This document shows, piece by piece, positions 1-12,150 of a stretch of 64,000 nt of DNA. Positions within the stretch are counted from its first letter, which is position 1. Every line of letters begins with the position of its first letter. Location: assembly GCA_020205615.1 (NCBI GenBank), contig CM035165.1, positions 25,400,950 to 25,464,949 on the forward strand, written 5' to 3'. Origin of the DNA: Panax quinquefolius (lineage: Eukaryota > Streptophyta > Magnoliopsida > Apiales > Araliaceae). The notes beneath the pieces are model-generated. The model had not been told where the DNA came from, ran no database searches, and saw nothing but the letters and a program-made list of their open reading frames with translations. The position numbers and the translations under genes are program-made.

Positions 1-2512
1 CACACTATTTCACAGAATAGTGAGGACTACTAATGCACCATCTAGGACCATCACTCTGTTTCCCGACTAGTCCTAGCTACGTTCTCATTTCTTGAAGAGA
101 ACAGTGAAAGAAATGGTGAGCTCAACTAGCCCAGTAAGAAATATTATGACTAAGATAATGCAGAATAATTTATCGTTAGCCTTCAACAGTGTTAAACTGA
201 TAAAATATAATAACTATCAAGTTTAACTGCAGCGAAATAAGAAATCCATTAGATGAGTCAAGTAGGGAATAAAATCTACTATCTTCTATGATTTAAAAGG
301 TTTTTCATCAGTTTTATCGCTGGGACTCAGCTTAATAAATAATCCACATCATCGAATCACCCCTGCACTACGGCCAAGGATATTCTTTAGTATCACGACC
401 ACAAATTATCCATGCACTACGGGCCAAGAACATTCGTGTATTCATTAATGGTCATGATCATGCCAACAACTATCCATCAATGCACTACGGGCCAATGATG
501 ACTTTTATCACATCATTTGTAACATTACGGTGGCCATGATTACAATCGAATAATCCTCGGTCATAATCATACCAAGTCCATCTATGCACCATGTGCCACA
601 GATGACTTTCAACAAAATATAAACATGAGGATGATGACAATGATATAAGAATTCAATAAAACAAGTTCAAGAATTAATTTATCTAGGAACTGATAACGTC
701 CAAATTGTCAACATGATACTGCTTTGTAGAGTTAAATTCAAGAATGCTCAAAAGAATATTTCCATGAAAAGATACTAGATGAAGCCCAAATATCAAAGAT
801 ATTCCACTAATTTCATGGGTATAGAAGTCAAAGTTTTAACCAACTGAGTATAATAAAGAATGGAATAACAAAAGAAATCACCATTTACGCGATATATCGC
901 ATATAGTGAGTTATTCCAATGTAATAATAAAGGATGGAACCAGTCCCCAGAACGCATGCATGTGATATTCCGGCCGTAATAATAAATAATGGAACGGTCC
1001 AAGTCCCACAGAAACGCGCATGATACAGGATATTTACGATAATAATAATAAAGAACGGAATATTGAAGAATGTCACCATGTAGGGTAGCGTCATTATCAA
1101 AAGTTATTCCAACAGTAATAATAAATAATGGAATAATGTAAGTTCTCTTCATGAATACAAAAGAAATAATACCCCTTAAAGTAAAATAAATTGAATATAA
1201 GAGTAGGGAAGTAGCAGAATACTTTTCTATAGGTTCTCTTATAATTCTCTCTCTAGAGTTTCAGTGAATTCGTAAGAAATAATGAAGGAATGAGCTTCTA
1301 TTTATGAAGAATGGATGCATAGTAACTAACTTATGAACTATCCAGATTGATTTACTTTTAAAACGGACGATCCGTATTGGTTTACTATTAAAACTTAAAA
1401 CAATTCATCCATACCGATTTACTATTAAAACATTAAACCAAATGATCCATATTGATTTACTATTATAACTCCACCAGCGGTCCATATTGACTTACTATTA
1501 TATCTTCAACCAACGGTCTGAAAAATTAGCACATCTCCTCATGAAATAATATTGTACCCAAATACCCGAATGCACAATACTAGAGTGAATAGTGACCGGG
1601 TGAATAATAACTCATGAATAGTAACTCGTGAATAGTAACTCATGAATAGTAACTTCGTGAATAGTAACTCGTGTATAGTAACTCATGAATAGTAACTCGT
1701 GAATAATAACTCATGAATAGTAACTTCGACACGAAAAGTGTCTCTAATACCCATTTAAACAATATATCCTCCAGACATCAATTATACTAACACAAATAAG
1801 TCCAACACAATGGAACTATAAAATTTATCTTTAATCAACACGAAATTATTCATCATTAATATTATAATTCACAATATTTAACAACCAGGTTGTTCCCAGG
1901 AAAGAGGGGGCTTTCCGATAAGGATTTCTCCTTATTGGCGCGCAATTAGGTGACCAAACCTCTCTTTGACAGAACTTCTAGACATTGTCAATATTACAAA
2001 TAATAATATGAACAACTTTGCCGTCTCAATTATTGATTTAATAATATATAATATAATGCAGATGATACTGTAACAATAATTGAATCAATAATATGAGAAA
2101 TATGATGCATCAATTACTGTAGCAATAATTGAGTATAGCTGAGTGACTTTTCACGTAAGCATCAATAATCAATACCGTGTGCACTCTTTCGTGTAAATAC
2201 GCGTAGACATCGCATTTCTTTTACTATAGGGTAGTAGTTAAACGGGTGTGTTATTTTTATAAAGTATTTTGTCATTTTCTCAATCCGACAATAATTCCGT
2301 TACGGGGTCCACCAATGATTGTACCGTCGTACGGATATTCCCCGATAAAAAGAATATTCCCCGACCAATCCAATATTATATAACCACTTGCTTACTTTGC
2401 AAAATTTATAAATATTACCCACAACTATAACATTACATCAAATCAACACCATAATAAAAAAAAATTATTTCGAGAAAATTAAATCTTTATTCATAAAATC
2501 TGGGGTCTCACA
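1..2512 (-). mobile_element. Ty3/gypsy LTR (A type), partial at window edge
   Basis: On the minus strand this begins TGTGAGACCCCAGATTTTAT at 2512 and matches the plus-strand LTRs at 10252-13170 and 15898-18803 module by module. The window opens about 190 bp before the expected LTR end, so whether this is a solo LTR or the 5' LTR of an element lying to the left cannot be decided. The TATA box is degraded (CATAAATA, near 1298-1306). The candidate target duplication would be TCATA at 2513-2517. It includes a short hairpin-repeat array at about 870-1150 and a 15-17 bp tandem array at 1600-1734. Confidence 0.85.
1600..1734. repeat. Short tandem repeat, GAATAGTAACTC unit
   Basis: Eight or nine imperfect copies of a 15-17 bp unit (GAATAGTAACTCATG / GAATAGTAACTCGTG) lie inside the minus-strand LTR upstream of its degraded TATA box. 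The sense-strand equivalent (TTACTATTCATGAG) recurs in fewer copies in the other LTRs, e.g. 45738-45792 and 36465-36510, so copy number varies between LTRs. Confidence 0.85.
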
Positions 2513-3819
2513 TCATAAGTTCTCAGACCTTAAATCTTTAATACATGATGCCCAAACCATAAATGCAGAGGAATTGTATAGGAGAAACACTAACAAATCC
2601 AACGATGAAGCTCTACTACATTAGAGCTAGACATGGTTCTGATCCCTCATCAACTCCAATTGGCGGGTTCTTATTATGTTTTGGAAATGACGGTTTTGGG
2701 GCCGGGATTTTCTTTAAATAGAATGAACAGCCGTAACGGAACTAACTGTGGTAGAACCTGAATTATTTTGAGCACGGTTTTTTTTGGGTCCAAACGTATC
2801 TTGTCTTTATCCCGAATTTTTTTACTTTCTTTGTCTTTACTCGAATCTCCGGGTCATTTTGGCTATGCTGAAAGAAATTATTTCAAGCAAGGGTGAGCAT
2901 TCAATTGCTCAGCAAGTATTCACATGCAATGAATATCAACATTAACATCAATAATCAAACATCTTTTTTACATCAAACTTCAACAAATAAACAATAGTTG
3001 TGAAGGCACTTCGAATCATCTTAAATAACAAAGCTTCTCGTTAAACAAATTTTTGAAACGACATACTGAGCGGTTACAAGTTCTTCAACTTTTTCATTCT
3101 GTTCATTGGTTTAATAATAGTTCTATTATAAACTGGTTAGTTTTTATTTGGGTACTTTAGGTGATCAGCCTATTGTACCCTATGTTGTACAACATAAAAC
3201 AACTATATGCGTGTGTGTTTTCACCTGACAGTGTCAATCGGAAAGTCCAACCAAAAGTCCACAATATTAGGGTTGTCCTTCTCATTCTAGAATCCGAACA
3301 AAAAATAACATGGTTGGATAGCTCTAATTAACCTCAAAAATACTTCTAAGATTTATTTTCAAATCAACTAAACATTTTACATGTGCGTCGATCCGATACA
3401 ATTGGCATTGACTTTCATCTAAATAGTTTATGAATATTAGAACATAAAATTTCATCAACATGCATTATAACAAAACTTGAACAACTTATACAAATACCGA
3501 AAGATTTGCATAAGTTAGAGATTCACACAATATATAAGTATTACGTAATCGAAATCAATCATACGAATTATAAAACAAAATGGTCATATGAATTTAAGCA
3601 TAATCCAACGAACATTAAAGCTTGTACACAAAACATTGCACAAGATAAAAAATAACTGGCATTCAATGTACCAAATTGAATGGAGTTAGGATATTTGCAT
3701 AACATATATAACTTGCACAAAAATATATAAAGTTTGCACATGTTAGGAAATTTTCATTCAATGTAAAGATTGAATGGAGTTAGAAAACTTGCACAAAATA
3801 ATATCTGAGAAAGTTCAGG
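2513..3819. repeat. Old repeat B, copy 1
   Basis: This stretch has no convincing gene. From about 2840 it matches, with much divergence, the sequence at 5592-5673 joined to 19421-20150 (shared blocks include a CTAGGTGATCA block, a TATGTTRTACAACA block and a GATTTGCATAA block). That shows one ancient dispersed repeat present twice. Its left end is cut by the LTR ending at 2512. The class is unresolved; it may be the leader or LTR of a minus-strand gypsy element. Confidence 0.55.
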
Positions 3820-4041
3820 TGTGACTCCCCCAAATCTGGGTACCTTTAAACCCTAGATAAGGTGCTACATGGTACTACAATATTCACATATATCTAACTA
3901 TATAAGCTTAATGACATGTATGTAATTTCTATATTATTACATCATATCCTTTTAATCCCAGATTTTATAACCATTACATGTTCATAATGTCATAATATTA
4001 TTTATTACACAATAATAATAAATTATTATTTCTATTCATTC
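3820..4041. other. Unassigned AT-rich segment with possible LTR terminus
   Basis: The segment starts TGTGACTCCCCC, which looks like a gypsy LTR terminus in either orientation, but I see no partner end, primer-binding site or duplication. No coding potential is visible. It ends at the target duplication of the copia solo LTR. Confidence 0.3.
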
Positions 4042-5586
4042 TTTTAGTTCCTAGTAGGCACAAGTTATCTAGAAGGGGGGGTTGAATAGATATTTGAAAA
4101 TCTTTCCTTTTTAAACTTGTTATTAGATAATGATTAAAACTTAGCGGAATTAGTACTTGTTTTAATCTTCTTTACCAAGCAATGGAGTTATGAGCGAGTA
4201 AGGCAGTTATAGCAGATATATCAGATATAGCATGAATGTAAATGACACAGTTGTTTTTAAGTGGTTCAGAGCACTCAAAGCTCCTAGTCCACTCTTCTAC
4301 TCAACGAGTAGGATATCCACTAAGGATGTCTTTTACAATCTTCTGAATCACACAGATTCCTTCTAGACCAGCAGTCTAGGAACTTCTCTAGTTCACTCTT
4401 GAACTCTTCAAGTCCAGCAGACTAAGCTTTCTTACAGTTCACTACGAACTCTTCAAGTCCAGCAGACTTGGTACTCTTCTTAAGTTGATTGATAGTTGTT
4501 GAGTTCTTGATGGTTGCTACTCAGTCGCTATGTAAGCACTTGTTCTAAAGAACTGAGTAACTGAGCAAGCTTTGTAATATCTCAAATCGTAAAGTTGAGC
4601 TTGAGAGAGATGTTCACATTGTTTGTTTAATGCTTGCTTAATTTCTCTCTCATCTGTCTAATCTGTATATATATGTGATGTTAAAAACTATCCGTTGGAT
4701 CCATCCGTTGTGGAATTAAATGCGTCTGAACTTTCTGTACTGTGATGGAGACATTTCTGCACATCTTCTGAATTCGCGCATTCGCGCCCCATCGACACTG
4801 CAGTCGCTTTCTCACCTACCACCTAAAAAGGTGTTTTGTCCCTCTTACCTATGGTACTATCCTTAGCTTCTTCAATACATTTCTTTGTTGCATACTAAGG
4901 ATATTTCATATATTCGGGATCGATGAGTCTGCAAAGATCATCGGGATCCATTCCTCATTTATTGAAAACACAGATCATGAGGCTCGATGTTTTCTGACAT
5001 GAGACAGATGATGCTCTACGATTTGGATCGTGGTGTTCTATGACTTAGATCGTAGTGTCTTTAATATCTTTGCATACTACGAAGTTATCAGTTCGAGAGC
5101 ACTACGATTTCCCTTAAACCTTCGCACACTACGATCTTCTCTTGCTCGTGTTGTTGACTCTACGTTCCCGAGAACAACCTACGATCGTTGACTTGTAAAA
5201 CTTCATGTTTCCTTCAGCATACTGCGATCGTGGAGTTGGCTTGGCAAACGTTGGGACCACTCTACGATTTTCGAAGAGTTCCCTTCAAGGCAGGCACACT
5301 ACGATCTTCAGGCTCTACATTTTCTGCCTTGACTTCTGCAATGTTGATCAGATGGATGTACTACGATTTCTTTAAGACTAATCTATTACATCTTAAGATC
5401 AACCTAACAGTTTTGATCTTTCTATCTATACATTCTTTATCAGAATGATACACGTTGAAAGCTTAGATCAACCTAACAACTTTGATCTATCACTAAGTCC
5501 TTGTACATATATTCATTTAAGGACCTTACAAATAATCATGAACATATACATTAAAACATCAAATTATAATATGCATTCTCCCAACA
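4042..5586 (-). mobile_element. Ty1/copia solo LTR, SIRE/Maximus-like
   Basis: On the minus strand the LTR starts TGTTGGGAGAATGCAT at 5586 and ends with a pyrimidine-rich stretch (ATTCAACCCCCCCCTTCTAG) followed by ACTAGGAACTAAAA. The CATTC at 4037-4041 and at 5587-5591 is a perfect 5-bp target duplication, so the ends are well placed even though the terminal CA reads AA. No internal region is attached, so this is a solo LTR. The family call rests on remembered similarity of the start and of the C-run near the end to Sirevirus LTRs. The repeated CTACGATC/CTACGATT motifs at 5010-5370 lie in this LTR. Confidence 0.65.
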
Positions 5587-5673
5587 CATTCATCTTTTTC
5601 TTCTCTTTATACTTACCGGATCCTTCAATACGTTTGGCTTTAGCTGAAATCATATAATTTAAACAAGGATGAG
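5587..5673. repeat. Old repeat B, copy 2, left fragment
   Basis: The segment aligns with 2840-2892 (shared GGCTNTNGCTGAAA and CAAGGRTGAG blocks) and continues after the solo LTR at 19421. It shows that both the copia LTR and the 5674-19415 LTR landed in repeat B. Confidence 0.6.
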
Positions 5674-6584
5674 TGTAAGACCCCAACTTTTATGAATAAA
5701 AATTTAATTTTCTCTAAATATCATTTTGAATAATAAGGTTTGGATTTGATATAATGTTATAATTGTGGGTAATATTTACAAATTTTGCAAAGTAAGCAAG
5801 TTGTCATAAAATATTCATTTGGTCGGGGAATATTCGTTTTATCAGGGAATATTCGTACGACGACACAATCATTGGTGGACCCAAAACGGAATTACTGTCG
5901 GAGTTAGAAAACAACAGAAATAACTTTTTATAAAAATAATGACAAAAGGTTTACCGTTAACTGTTGAAATACACGGTGATAAAAGTACAGTAATGCGTGT
6001 GGTTGCATAGTAGGACACGGTATTCTACAGTATCTTTGATTATTGATGCTTACGTGAGAAGTCACTCAATTTTATTCAATTATTGCCACAGTAATTGCTG
6101 CATAGTATCTCATAGTATTGATTCAATTATTGTCACAGTATCATCTGCACAATATTTTATATTAAAATCAATAATTGAGGCAACACAATTATTCATATTA
6201 TTATTTGCATTATTGACAATATCTAGAAAATTCTGTCGAGGAAAGGGGTTTGGTCATCTAATTGCGCGCCAATAAGGAGAAGTCCTTATCGAAAAGCCCC
6301 CTCTTTCCTGGGAATGATCTGGTTGTTAATATTGTGAGTTATAATATTAATGATGAATAAATGTTATTAAAAAAGTGTTTAGTGAAGCCAAGTGAATTGA
6401 GATAAATAGAGTGTTTTTTATGAAGTATTTGTTGTAAATTCGGCTTATTACATAGACCCCCACTTACTCATTTTTCAAAATCGTCAGTAGAAAGTTATCT
6501 CAGTGTTGTTTTATTATATATATATATATATATATATGAGAGTTCATCCGTGGCAAACGGTTGCAAAAAGTACTGTGCAGCAAC

Positions 6585-6672
6585 TGAGTTGATGACCGTT
6601 GATCTGGACAATGGAAGGCCAGGATTTATGGGGAAAAGGCCCTGCCGCTATAACCTATAGCGGCAGTCTACT
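6585..6672 (+). repeat. Left terminal inverted repeat
   Basis: It pairs with the complement of 8750-8829. Its inner end is a perfect 11-bp stem with a 3-nt loop (CTGCCGCTATA acc TATAGCGGCAG), which could form a cruciform. Confidence 0.75.
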
Positions 6673-6774
6673 TTAACCAAAACTCAGGCGAAGTTACCGA
6701 GCCATGTATGAATCAATTTTCACGTAGTTAGAAATTTCGTACTGCTGTCACTTCAAATGCTCCATGTAAGCCTC

Positions 6775-7968
6775 TCAATGTGAGATGTAAACTCGCCTCA
6801 AGGCCATGCAATCAACGACGACAAATCTATGTTCTTTTTCCTTTCTAAGTTCTTTGTGATTTTCTGTCGGAGATGGTATGCCTTGTAAGAACCCATACTG
6901 TCTCATCACCCTGTCTGGCATCTGGTATTCTATAATATCAAAATGGATTAAGGGGATTCTACCTGATCCCAACAATCTTCCTTCAAAATTAAATCCATTC
7001 TTATTGTCATCCCACCTCACGTAAGGGCACCAAACTACTTGCCATTCAGGCTGGACATCTAACTCCCCTCGATAAAATTTCAAATGATGATGGGGATTTT
7101 ATCATCTATCAGGGTAGCTGTGATTTTTTGAGTATGCCCACGCTAGGGCCCTTGGTAACCATAACTGTGATTGAGGCCAGGGGTTAGGTCTTCCAATTAT
7201 TATACGCTCGTATGCCCAAATTTGTAAAAGAGTGACACAGCCATTAATATATTTCTCTCCTTTCCTAGTGGCAGTATATAAAGACCTATACAAATAGCCC
7301 AACATAGCTTCACCCCAAGAATACGTTACACAATTTTCAGCGTTAGTAATAAAATACATATACTTGGGATGGACAGTATTTTTATTCCTAGTGGGGAACA
7401 ATATTGCCCCACACAACCAAAGAATATAGGCCATTGTGCATCGACCAACAATTTCATTACTTGCTTTAGGGGGACAATTATTAAAATGTTGTTGCAACCA
7501 TAGTAATGAAATAGAGCCGTGTTTTTTTAATTCCTGATATTCAACAACTACTTCACTACATAAACATTCTTTAAAATGAGCCAATGGAGTGTCAAATAAT
7601 GGACAAGTTAAGGGCTTTCCAACTACCGGCAACCCAAGAATGAAGTGTACGTCCTCTAAAGTGATTGTAATTTCTCCATAATTTAGGAGAAAACTATTGG
7701 TCTCCGACTGCCATCTCTCCACCAAGGCGGACATGAGCCTAATGTCAGTTTGTGGTACAACTACGGGATAACACAAAAATCCCAAACCTACATTTTTGTA
7801 AAAGTGTTTTTTGAGATTTTGTTAATATCCATTGATCTTATTTTTTTCAATTAATTATCATGAGAGTAGTCTTCCCCTGTCTTTTCCGTCATATATATCA
7901 TCTGACACATGATTTTGTTGGTCGTTAAGGATACTTGGGTCAATTGGTCCATAAATCCAACTGTCCAT
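6775..7968 (-). pseudogene. Plant mobile domain (PMD, MAIN/MAIL1-like) gene, broken
   Basis: This resembles the transposon-borne PMD family (MAIN, MAIL1 and the 'protein phosphatase 7 long form' homologues). A likely first exon starts at an ATG at 7968 and encodes MDSWIYGPIDPSIL and an acidic stretch, as PMD proteins do. The body runs from 7785 after a plausible acceptor (TGTAG at about 7790). It contains LVERWQSETNSF, the ITLEDVHFILGLPV block, YSWGEAMLGYLYRSL and LLQIWAYERI, all diagnostic PMD blocks. In-frame TGA and TAA near 7099-7104 interrupt it, then the same frame continues with LKFYRGELD and MPDRVMRQYGFLQGIP to 6775. No clear donor separates exon 1 from the body, so the gene looks inactive. 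Known PMD proteins act in transcriptional control and TE silencing; no function is claimed here. Confidence 0.85.
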
Positions 7969-7989
7969 CTAGTACCTAAAAAATAACAG

Positions 7990-8749
7990 TAAAGATTTTT
8001 AATATTGTTTAATAACTATGTAACAAAATTATATCTATATCCTATTAATCAGCAAAAAAACTTCATTTTAAATTAACTATAATAAATCTTTTTTTTGCAC
8101 ATTTTTATAATAATTCATCATTATTAGTCACAATACTCACATGCATATTATATCCCACATAACTAACTATATTTTATCAAAATAAACATTCATAATAAAA
8201 TAAAACTCCATTATAATTATTAAGCAAATAATTTAATAATAAGTCAAAAATTATACTAACTACTTCACCACAATTATATAATTACCCAAACACATAAATC
8301 ACAAAATTTAATTTTCTTAATAACTACTTCACATGCATATTGTAAATACTTTTTATTTATTTTCACATGCATATATATAGACATAGGAATAATTACAAAT
8401 AATAACTACTTCACATGTATGCATATTTTCACATGCATATATTTATTTATTTTTCTTAATAACTACTTCACATGCATATATTTTTCACATGCATATTTTT
8501 ATTTTTCTTAATCAAAAATTACTACTTTGCATGCATATATATAGACATAGTAATAATTGATAATTTTTCTTAAAAGTTTAAACTTCAATTTTATTATAAA
8601 TACATTTTTAAAAAATAATTAAAATATTTATTTATTTTTAATTGAATATTTGAAAAATAAATCTTACCAAAGAAATATTTGCTAATGAAAATTTGTTGCT
8701 AAACCAGTTGCAATCCAACTTTCTCTCATGCCAATCTCATTTTCTTTGC
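7990..8749. other. AT-rich interior of TIR element with dispersed 20-bp motif
   Basis: No gene is visible. The motif AACTACTTCACATGCATAT recurs, intact or mutated, at about 8268, 8322, 8402, 8461 and 8520, interspersed with TAGACATAG-type and poly-A/T segments. This looks like replication-slippage growth of non-coding filler. Confidence 0.6.
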
Positions 8750-8829
8750 TACAAGCTGTAGCGGCAGAGCTTTTTCCCCCATAAATCCCAGCCTTCCATT
8801 GTCCAGATCAATGGTCATCAACTCCGTGT
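8750..8829 (-). repeat. Right terminal inverted repeat
   Basis: It is the inverted partner of 6585-6672. The inner end again holds a short palindrome (GCTACA..TGTAGC), but not the same sequence as the left one. Confidence 0.75.
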
Positions 8830-8860
8830 ACATATATATATATATATATATATGGGGAAT

Positions 8861-9058
8861 ATGGAGTATGTACTGTAACTTTTCAAGTTACGTTTCTACG
8901 ATCGTAGAGTGATTTCACTCTACGATCGTAGAGTAATCATGCACGATTTGTGAATTCACTCTATTTATCGTGGATTACTTTCTACGATCGTAGAGTGAAA
9001 TCACTTACGATCGTAGAATCGCGTAACTTTAAAAGTTACACTACTGTAGTACCTCCAT
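8861..9058. repeat. Foldback/MITE-like element with CTACGATCGTAG palindromes
   Basis: The ends are inverted copies (ATGGAGTATGTACTGTAAC..AAGTTACG against the complement of CGTAACTTTAAAAGTTAC..GTACCTCCAT). Inside are four copies of TACGATCGTAGA, itself part of a 12-bp palindrome, arranged as mirrored blocks GAGTGATTTCACTC and GAGTGAAATCAC. The whole 200 bp can fold on itself. No coding capacity is present, and target duplications are unclear. Confidence 0.65.
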
Positions 9059-9360
9059 TTTTACCTATATATATATGTATATATATATTATAAATTATAT
9101 ATATATATATATATTAAAAGTTTTATTTTTTTATATAGAATAGAATATATTATATTTTATTATTTGCATAGTACTGCATAGTGCTGCTTAGTAAAAATCA
9201 TGTGAATTCAGAATTCTGTCCATGATTTCGTTCGAAATTTTAAGCGTATTTCTTTTGAGTTTAAGGAAACTTTTAGTGTTACAAATAGTGCAAGTTTTCT
9301 TCAAGAATATATCTGATATACCAGTCTATACCAATCAGAAGTACTCTCCTTTTAAGGTAA

Positions 9361-9620
9361 GGGGTATTATTTATTTCATATTCGTAAGAGATATTATTTT
9401 TCGTATTCGTCAGGAATATTATTTTCGTTCAAAATTCGTAAGGAATATTATTTTCTTTCAATTTTCGTAAGGGATATTATCTTCGTTCAATATTCGTAAG
9501 GAATATTATTTTCGTTCAATATCCGTAAGAGATATTATTTTCATTCAAGAATCGTAAGAAATAATATTTTCTTCCATACTCTGTAGTATGTAAGTAATAT
9601 TATTTCATTTCATATTCCTA
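9361..9620 (+). repeat. 28-30 bp tandem repeat after a splice-donor-like site
   Basis: About eight copies of a unit like ATTCGTAAGGAATATTATTT follow directly after AAG|GTAAGG (GT 9357-9358) in the solo LTR. Other LTRs carry one or two copies at the same place (36345-36395, 11522-11570), so the array expanded locally. The open reading frame through it is a product of the repeat. Confidence 0.8.
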
Positions 9621-11394
9621 ATTCTACACTTATTTTGACAAGTATTGCTTCTATACTTCTTGAAATTAGTAGAATATCCTTAAAATTTGCACTTCATCTA
9701 GTATCGTTTCACTGAAATATTTTTTTGGACATTCTTGTGAAATTTTGATCTTTTCATGCCAGAGTACTATTCATGGGCGCTATTCATACATAAAGCATTA
9801 TTCATATATATGGTACTATTCATACATACGGTACTATTAACAGAATATTATTCATATGGTACTATTCACGAGATACTATTCACGATAAAAATTGATTTTT
9901 TTCTGTCCAAATTATTTTTGATATATACATGATTATTATTCTTGAATTTTACTCCACAAAGAAGTTATCATGTTGACAATTTGGACATTTTTAAACTCTG
10001 GATAAATTAAAAATCATTAATATTTATCATTGATGTCGTTTGATTGATGCTTATATCATTGTTATCATATTTGGCCTGTAGTGCATAGATGGACTGTTGA
10101 TTAGTATGATTATGACCAAGAATTATGTATCGGTATAATCATGACCTGTAATGTTACAAATAATGTGGTAAAAATCCTCATTGGCTCGTAGTGCATTAAT
10201 GAACAGTTGTTAGCATGATCATGACCATTGGTGATAATAACAAATATCCTTTGTGAGTCCCCAGATTTTATGAATACATATTTAATTTTCTCGAAATAAT
10301 TTTTCAATATTATGGTGTGGATTTGATATAATGTTATAGTTGTGGATAATATTTATAAATTTTGCAAAGTAAGCAAGTAGTTATATAATATTCGATTGGT
10401 CGGGGAATATTCATTTTAATAGGGAATATTGTACGACGGAACAATCATTGGTGGACCCCGCAACGAAAGTATTGTCGTAGTTAGAAAACGACAAAATTAT
10501 CTTTCTATAAAAATAATGGCGGAGGTGTTACCGTTAAAACTGTTGAACTACCTGGTAGTAAAAGTACAGTAATACGCGTGGTTGCATAGTAGCACACACG
10601 AGATTGATTATTGATGCTTACGTGAGAAGTCACCGCTTATACTCAATTATTGCTACAAGAATTGCTACATCATATCTCTCATATTATTGATTCAATTATT
10701 ATTACAGTATCATCTGCATAATATGTTATATTATTAAATCAAAATTGAGACGACAAAGTTATTCATATTATTATTTACAATATTGACAATGTCTAGAAGT
10801 TACACAAGGAGAGGTTTGGTCACCTAATTGCGTGCCAATAAGGAGAAATCCTTATCGAAAAGCCCTCTTTCCAGGAACGATTCTGTTGTTAAATATTGTG
10901 AATTATAATATTAATGATGAATAAGTTCGTGTTGATTAAAGATGAATTTTATAGTTTCATTCATCTATATTTTGGAATTGATATTTGTTTCGATAATAAT
11001 TGATGTCCGGAGGTTATATTGTTCAACTATTCACGAAGTTATTATTCGGGGGCACAAGTTTTTCAGTTACTATTCGGAGTTTCTATTCACGGGTAATATT
11101 CACCCGTAAGATATATTTCTTTTCGGTCCAAATCATTTTTGGGTACAATATTATTTCATGAGGAGATGTGCTAATTTTTTTAGACCGTTGGTTGAAGATA
11201 TAATAGTAAATCAATATGGACCGCTGGTGGAAAGTTTTAATAGTAAATCAATATGGATTGCTGGTTTAAAGTTTAACAGTAAATCAGTATGGATCGTTGC
11301 TTTAAGTTTTAATAGTAAACCAATATGGACCGTCCGTTTAAAAGTAAATCAATCTGGACCATTCATGAATTAGTTACTATTCAGTCCATTCTCC

Positions 11395-11402
11395 TATAAA
11401 TA
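11395..11402 (+). promoter_or_regulatory. LTR TATA box
   Basis: TATAAATA in the context CTCCTATAAATAGAAGCTC. The same box stands at 17035, 26474, 32160, 36170, 40585 and 44807, always 120-190 bp before the donor-like site, so transcription probably starts about 30 bp downstream. Confidence 0.8.
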
Positions 11403-11587
11403 GAAGCTCATTCATTCATTATTTCTTACGAATTCACTGAAACTCTAGAGAGAGAAACTATAGAGAGAAAGAAGAAAAGTATTCTGCTACTTCACTACTC
11501 CAATATCCAGTTTCTTCTAAGGTAGAAGATATTATTTGATGTACTCATAAGGGGTATTATTTCTTTCGTATTCATGAAGAGAACTTC

Positions 11588-12150
11588 TGTTATTCCATTC
11601 TTTATTATTATGTTGGAATAACCTGTATATGCGAAGTACCGCATACATGGTGAAATTCTTTTGTTATTCCATTCTTATTATTTTGTTGGAAAAACCTGTT
11701 TATGCGAAGTACCGCATACATGGTGAAATTCTTCTAATATTTTATTCTTTATTATTCTGTCAGAATATCCTGTCTGTGCATTTACACCTGACCTGGTTCC
11801 ATTACTTATTATTTTGTCGAAATATATATATGCGTATTCGCGTTTATTTGGACTTGGTTCCATTATTTATTATTCTCGTTTAATATCCTCGTCGTGCGGC
11901 GCTTACGCCTGGACGGGTTCCATTATTTATTATTTCATTGGGAATAACTCGTTCATGCATGCGATCTATCGCATGCATGGTGAATCTTTCTGTTATTCCA
12001 TTTTTTTTATTCTGTTGGAATAACCTGTCTATGTAGATTACCACACGCATGGTGAATGATCCTTTGTATTCATTCCTTATTAAATTGTGGAAATGATCTG
12101 TTTATGTGGATTACCGCATGGCGGGTGAAAATCTATTTGTAATTTCATAT
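11588..12150 (+). repeat. Hairpin-repeat array, about 70-bp period
   Basis: There are about eight units. In the first, TTATTCCA (11590-11597) and TGGAATAA (11614-11621) form a perfect 8-bp stem around TTCTTTATTATTATGT, followed by TATGCG-AAGTAC-CGCATA (11628-11645), a second perfect stem. Later units differ in sequence, but most keep pairing in the first stem. Equivalent arrays are at 17222-17780, 26668-27125, 32336-32800 and, on the minus strand, about 870-1150 and 24215-24665. Confidence 0.75.

Larger units (their letters stand above)
6508..8853. mobile_element. TIR DNA element carrying a PMD gene (MULE-like, non-autonomous)
   Basis: About 75-85 bp at 6585-6672 is repeated inverted at 8750-8829 with roughly 90% identity by eye (GAGTTGATGACC, TTGATCTGGACAATGGAAGG and TGCCGCTA blocks). 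Between the terminal inverted repeats lies one minus-strand PMD gene and an AT-rich stretch, with no transposase. Both outer sides touch TA microsatellites (6513-6537 and 8832-8853), so the exact ends and target duplication are hidden. PMD genes are known as passengers of Mutator-like elements, which fits; the superfamily itself is inferred. Confidence 0.7.

Noticed and set aside
5188..5657. Plus-strand frames in the SIRE-like LTR
   Set aside because: They are antisense to the LTR and have no recognisable motif.
9222..9470. 82-codon frame
   Set aside because: It is made by a 28-30 bp tandem repeat in the LTR; no coding bias or homologue.
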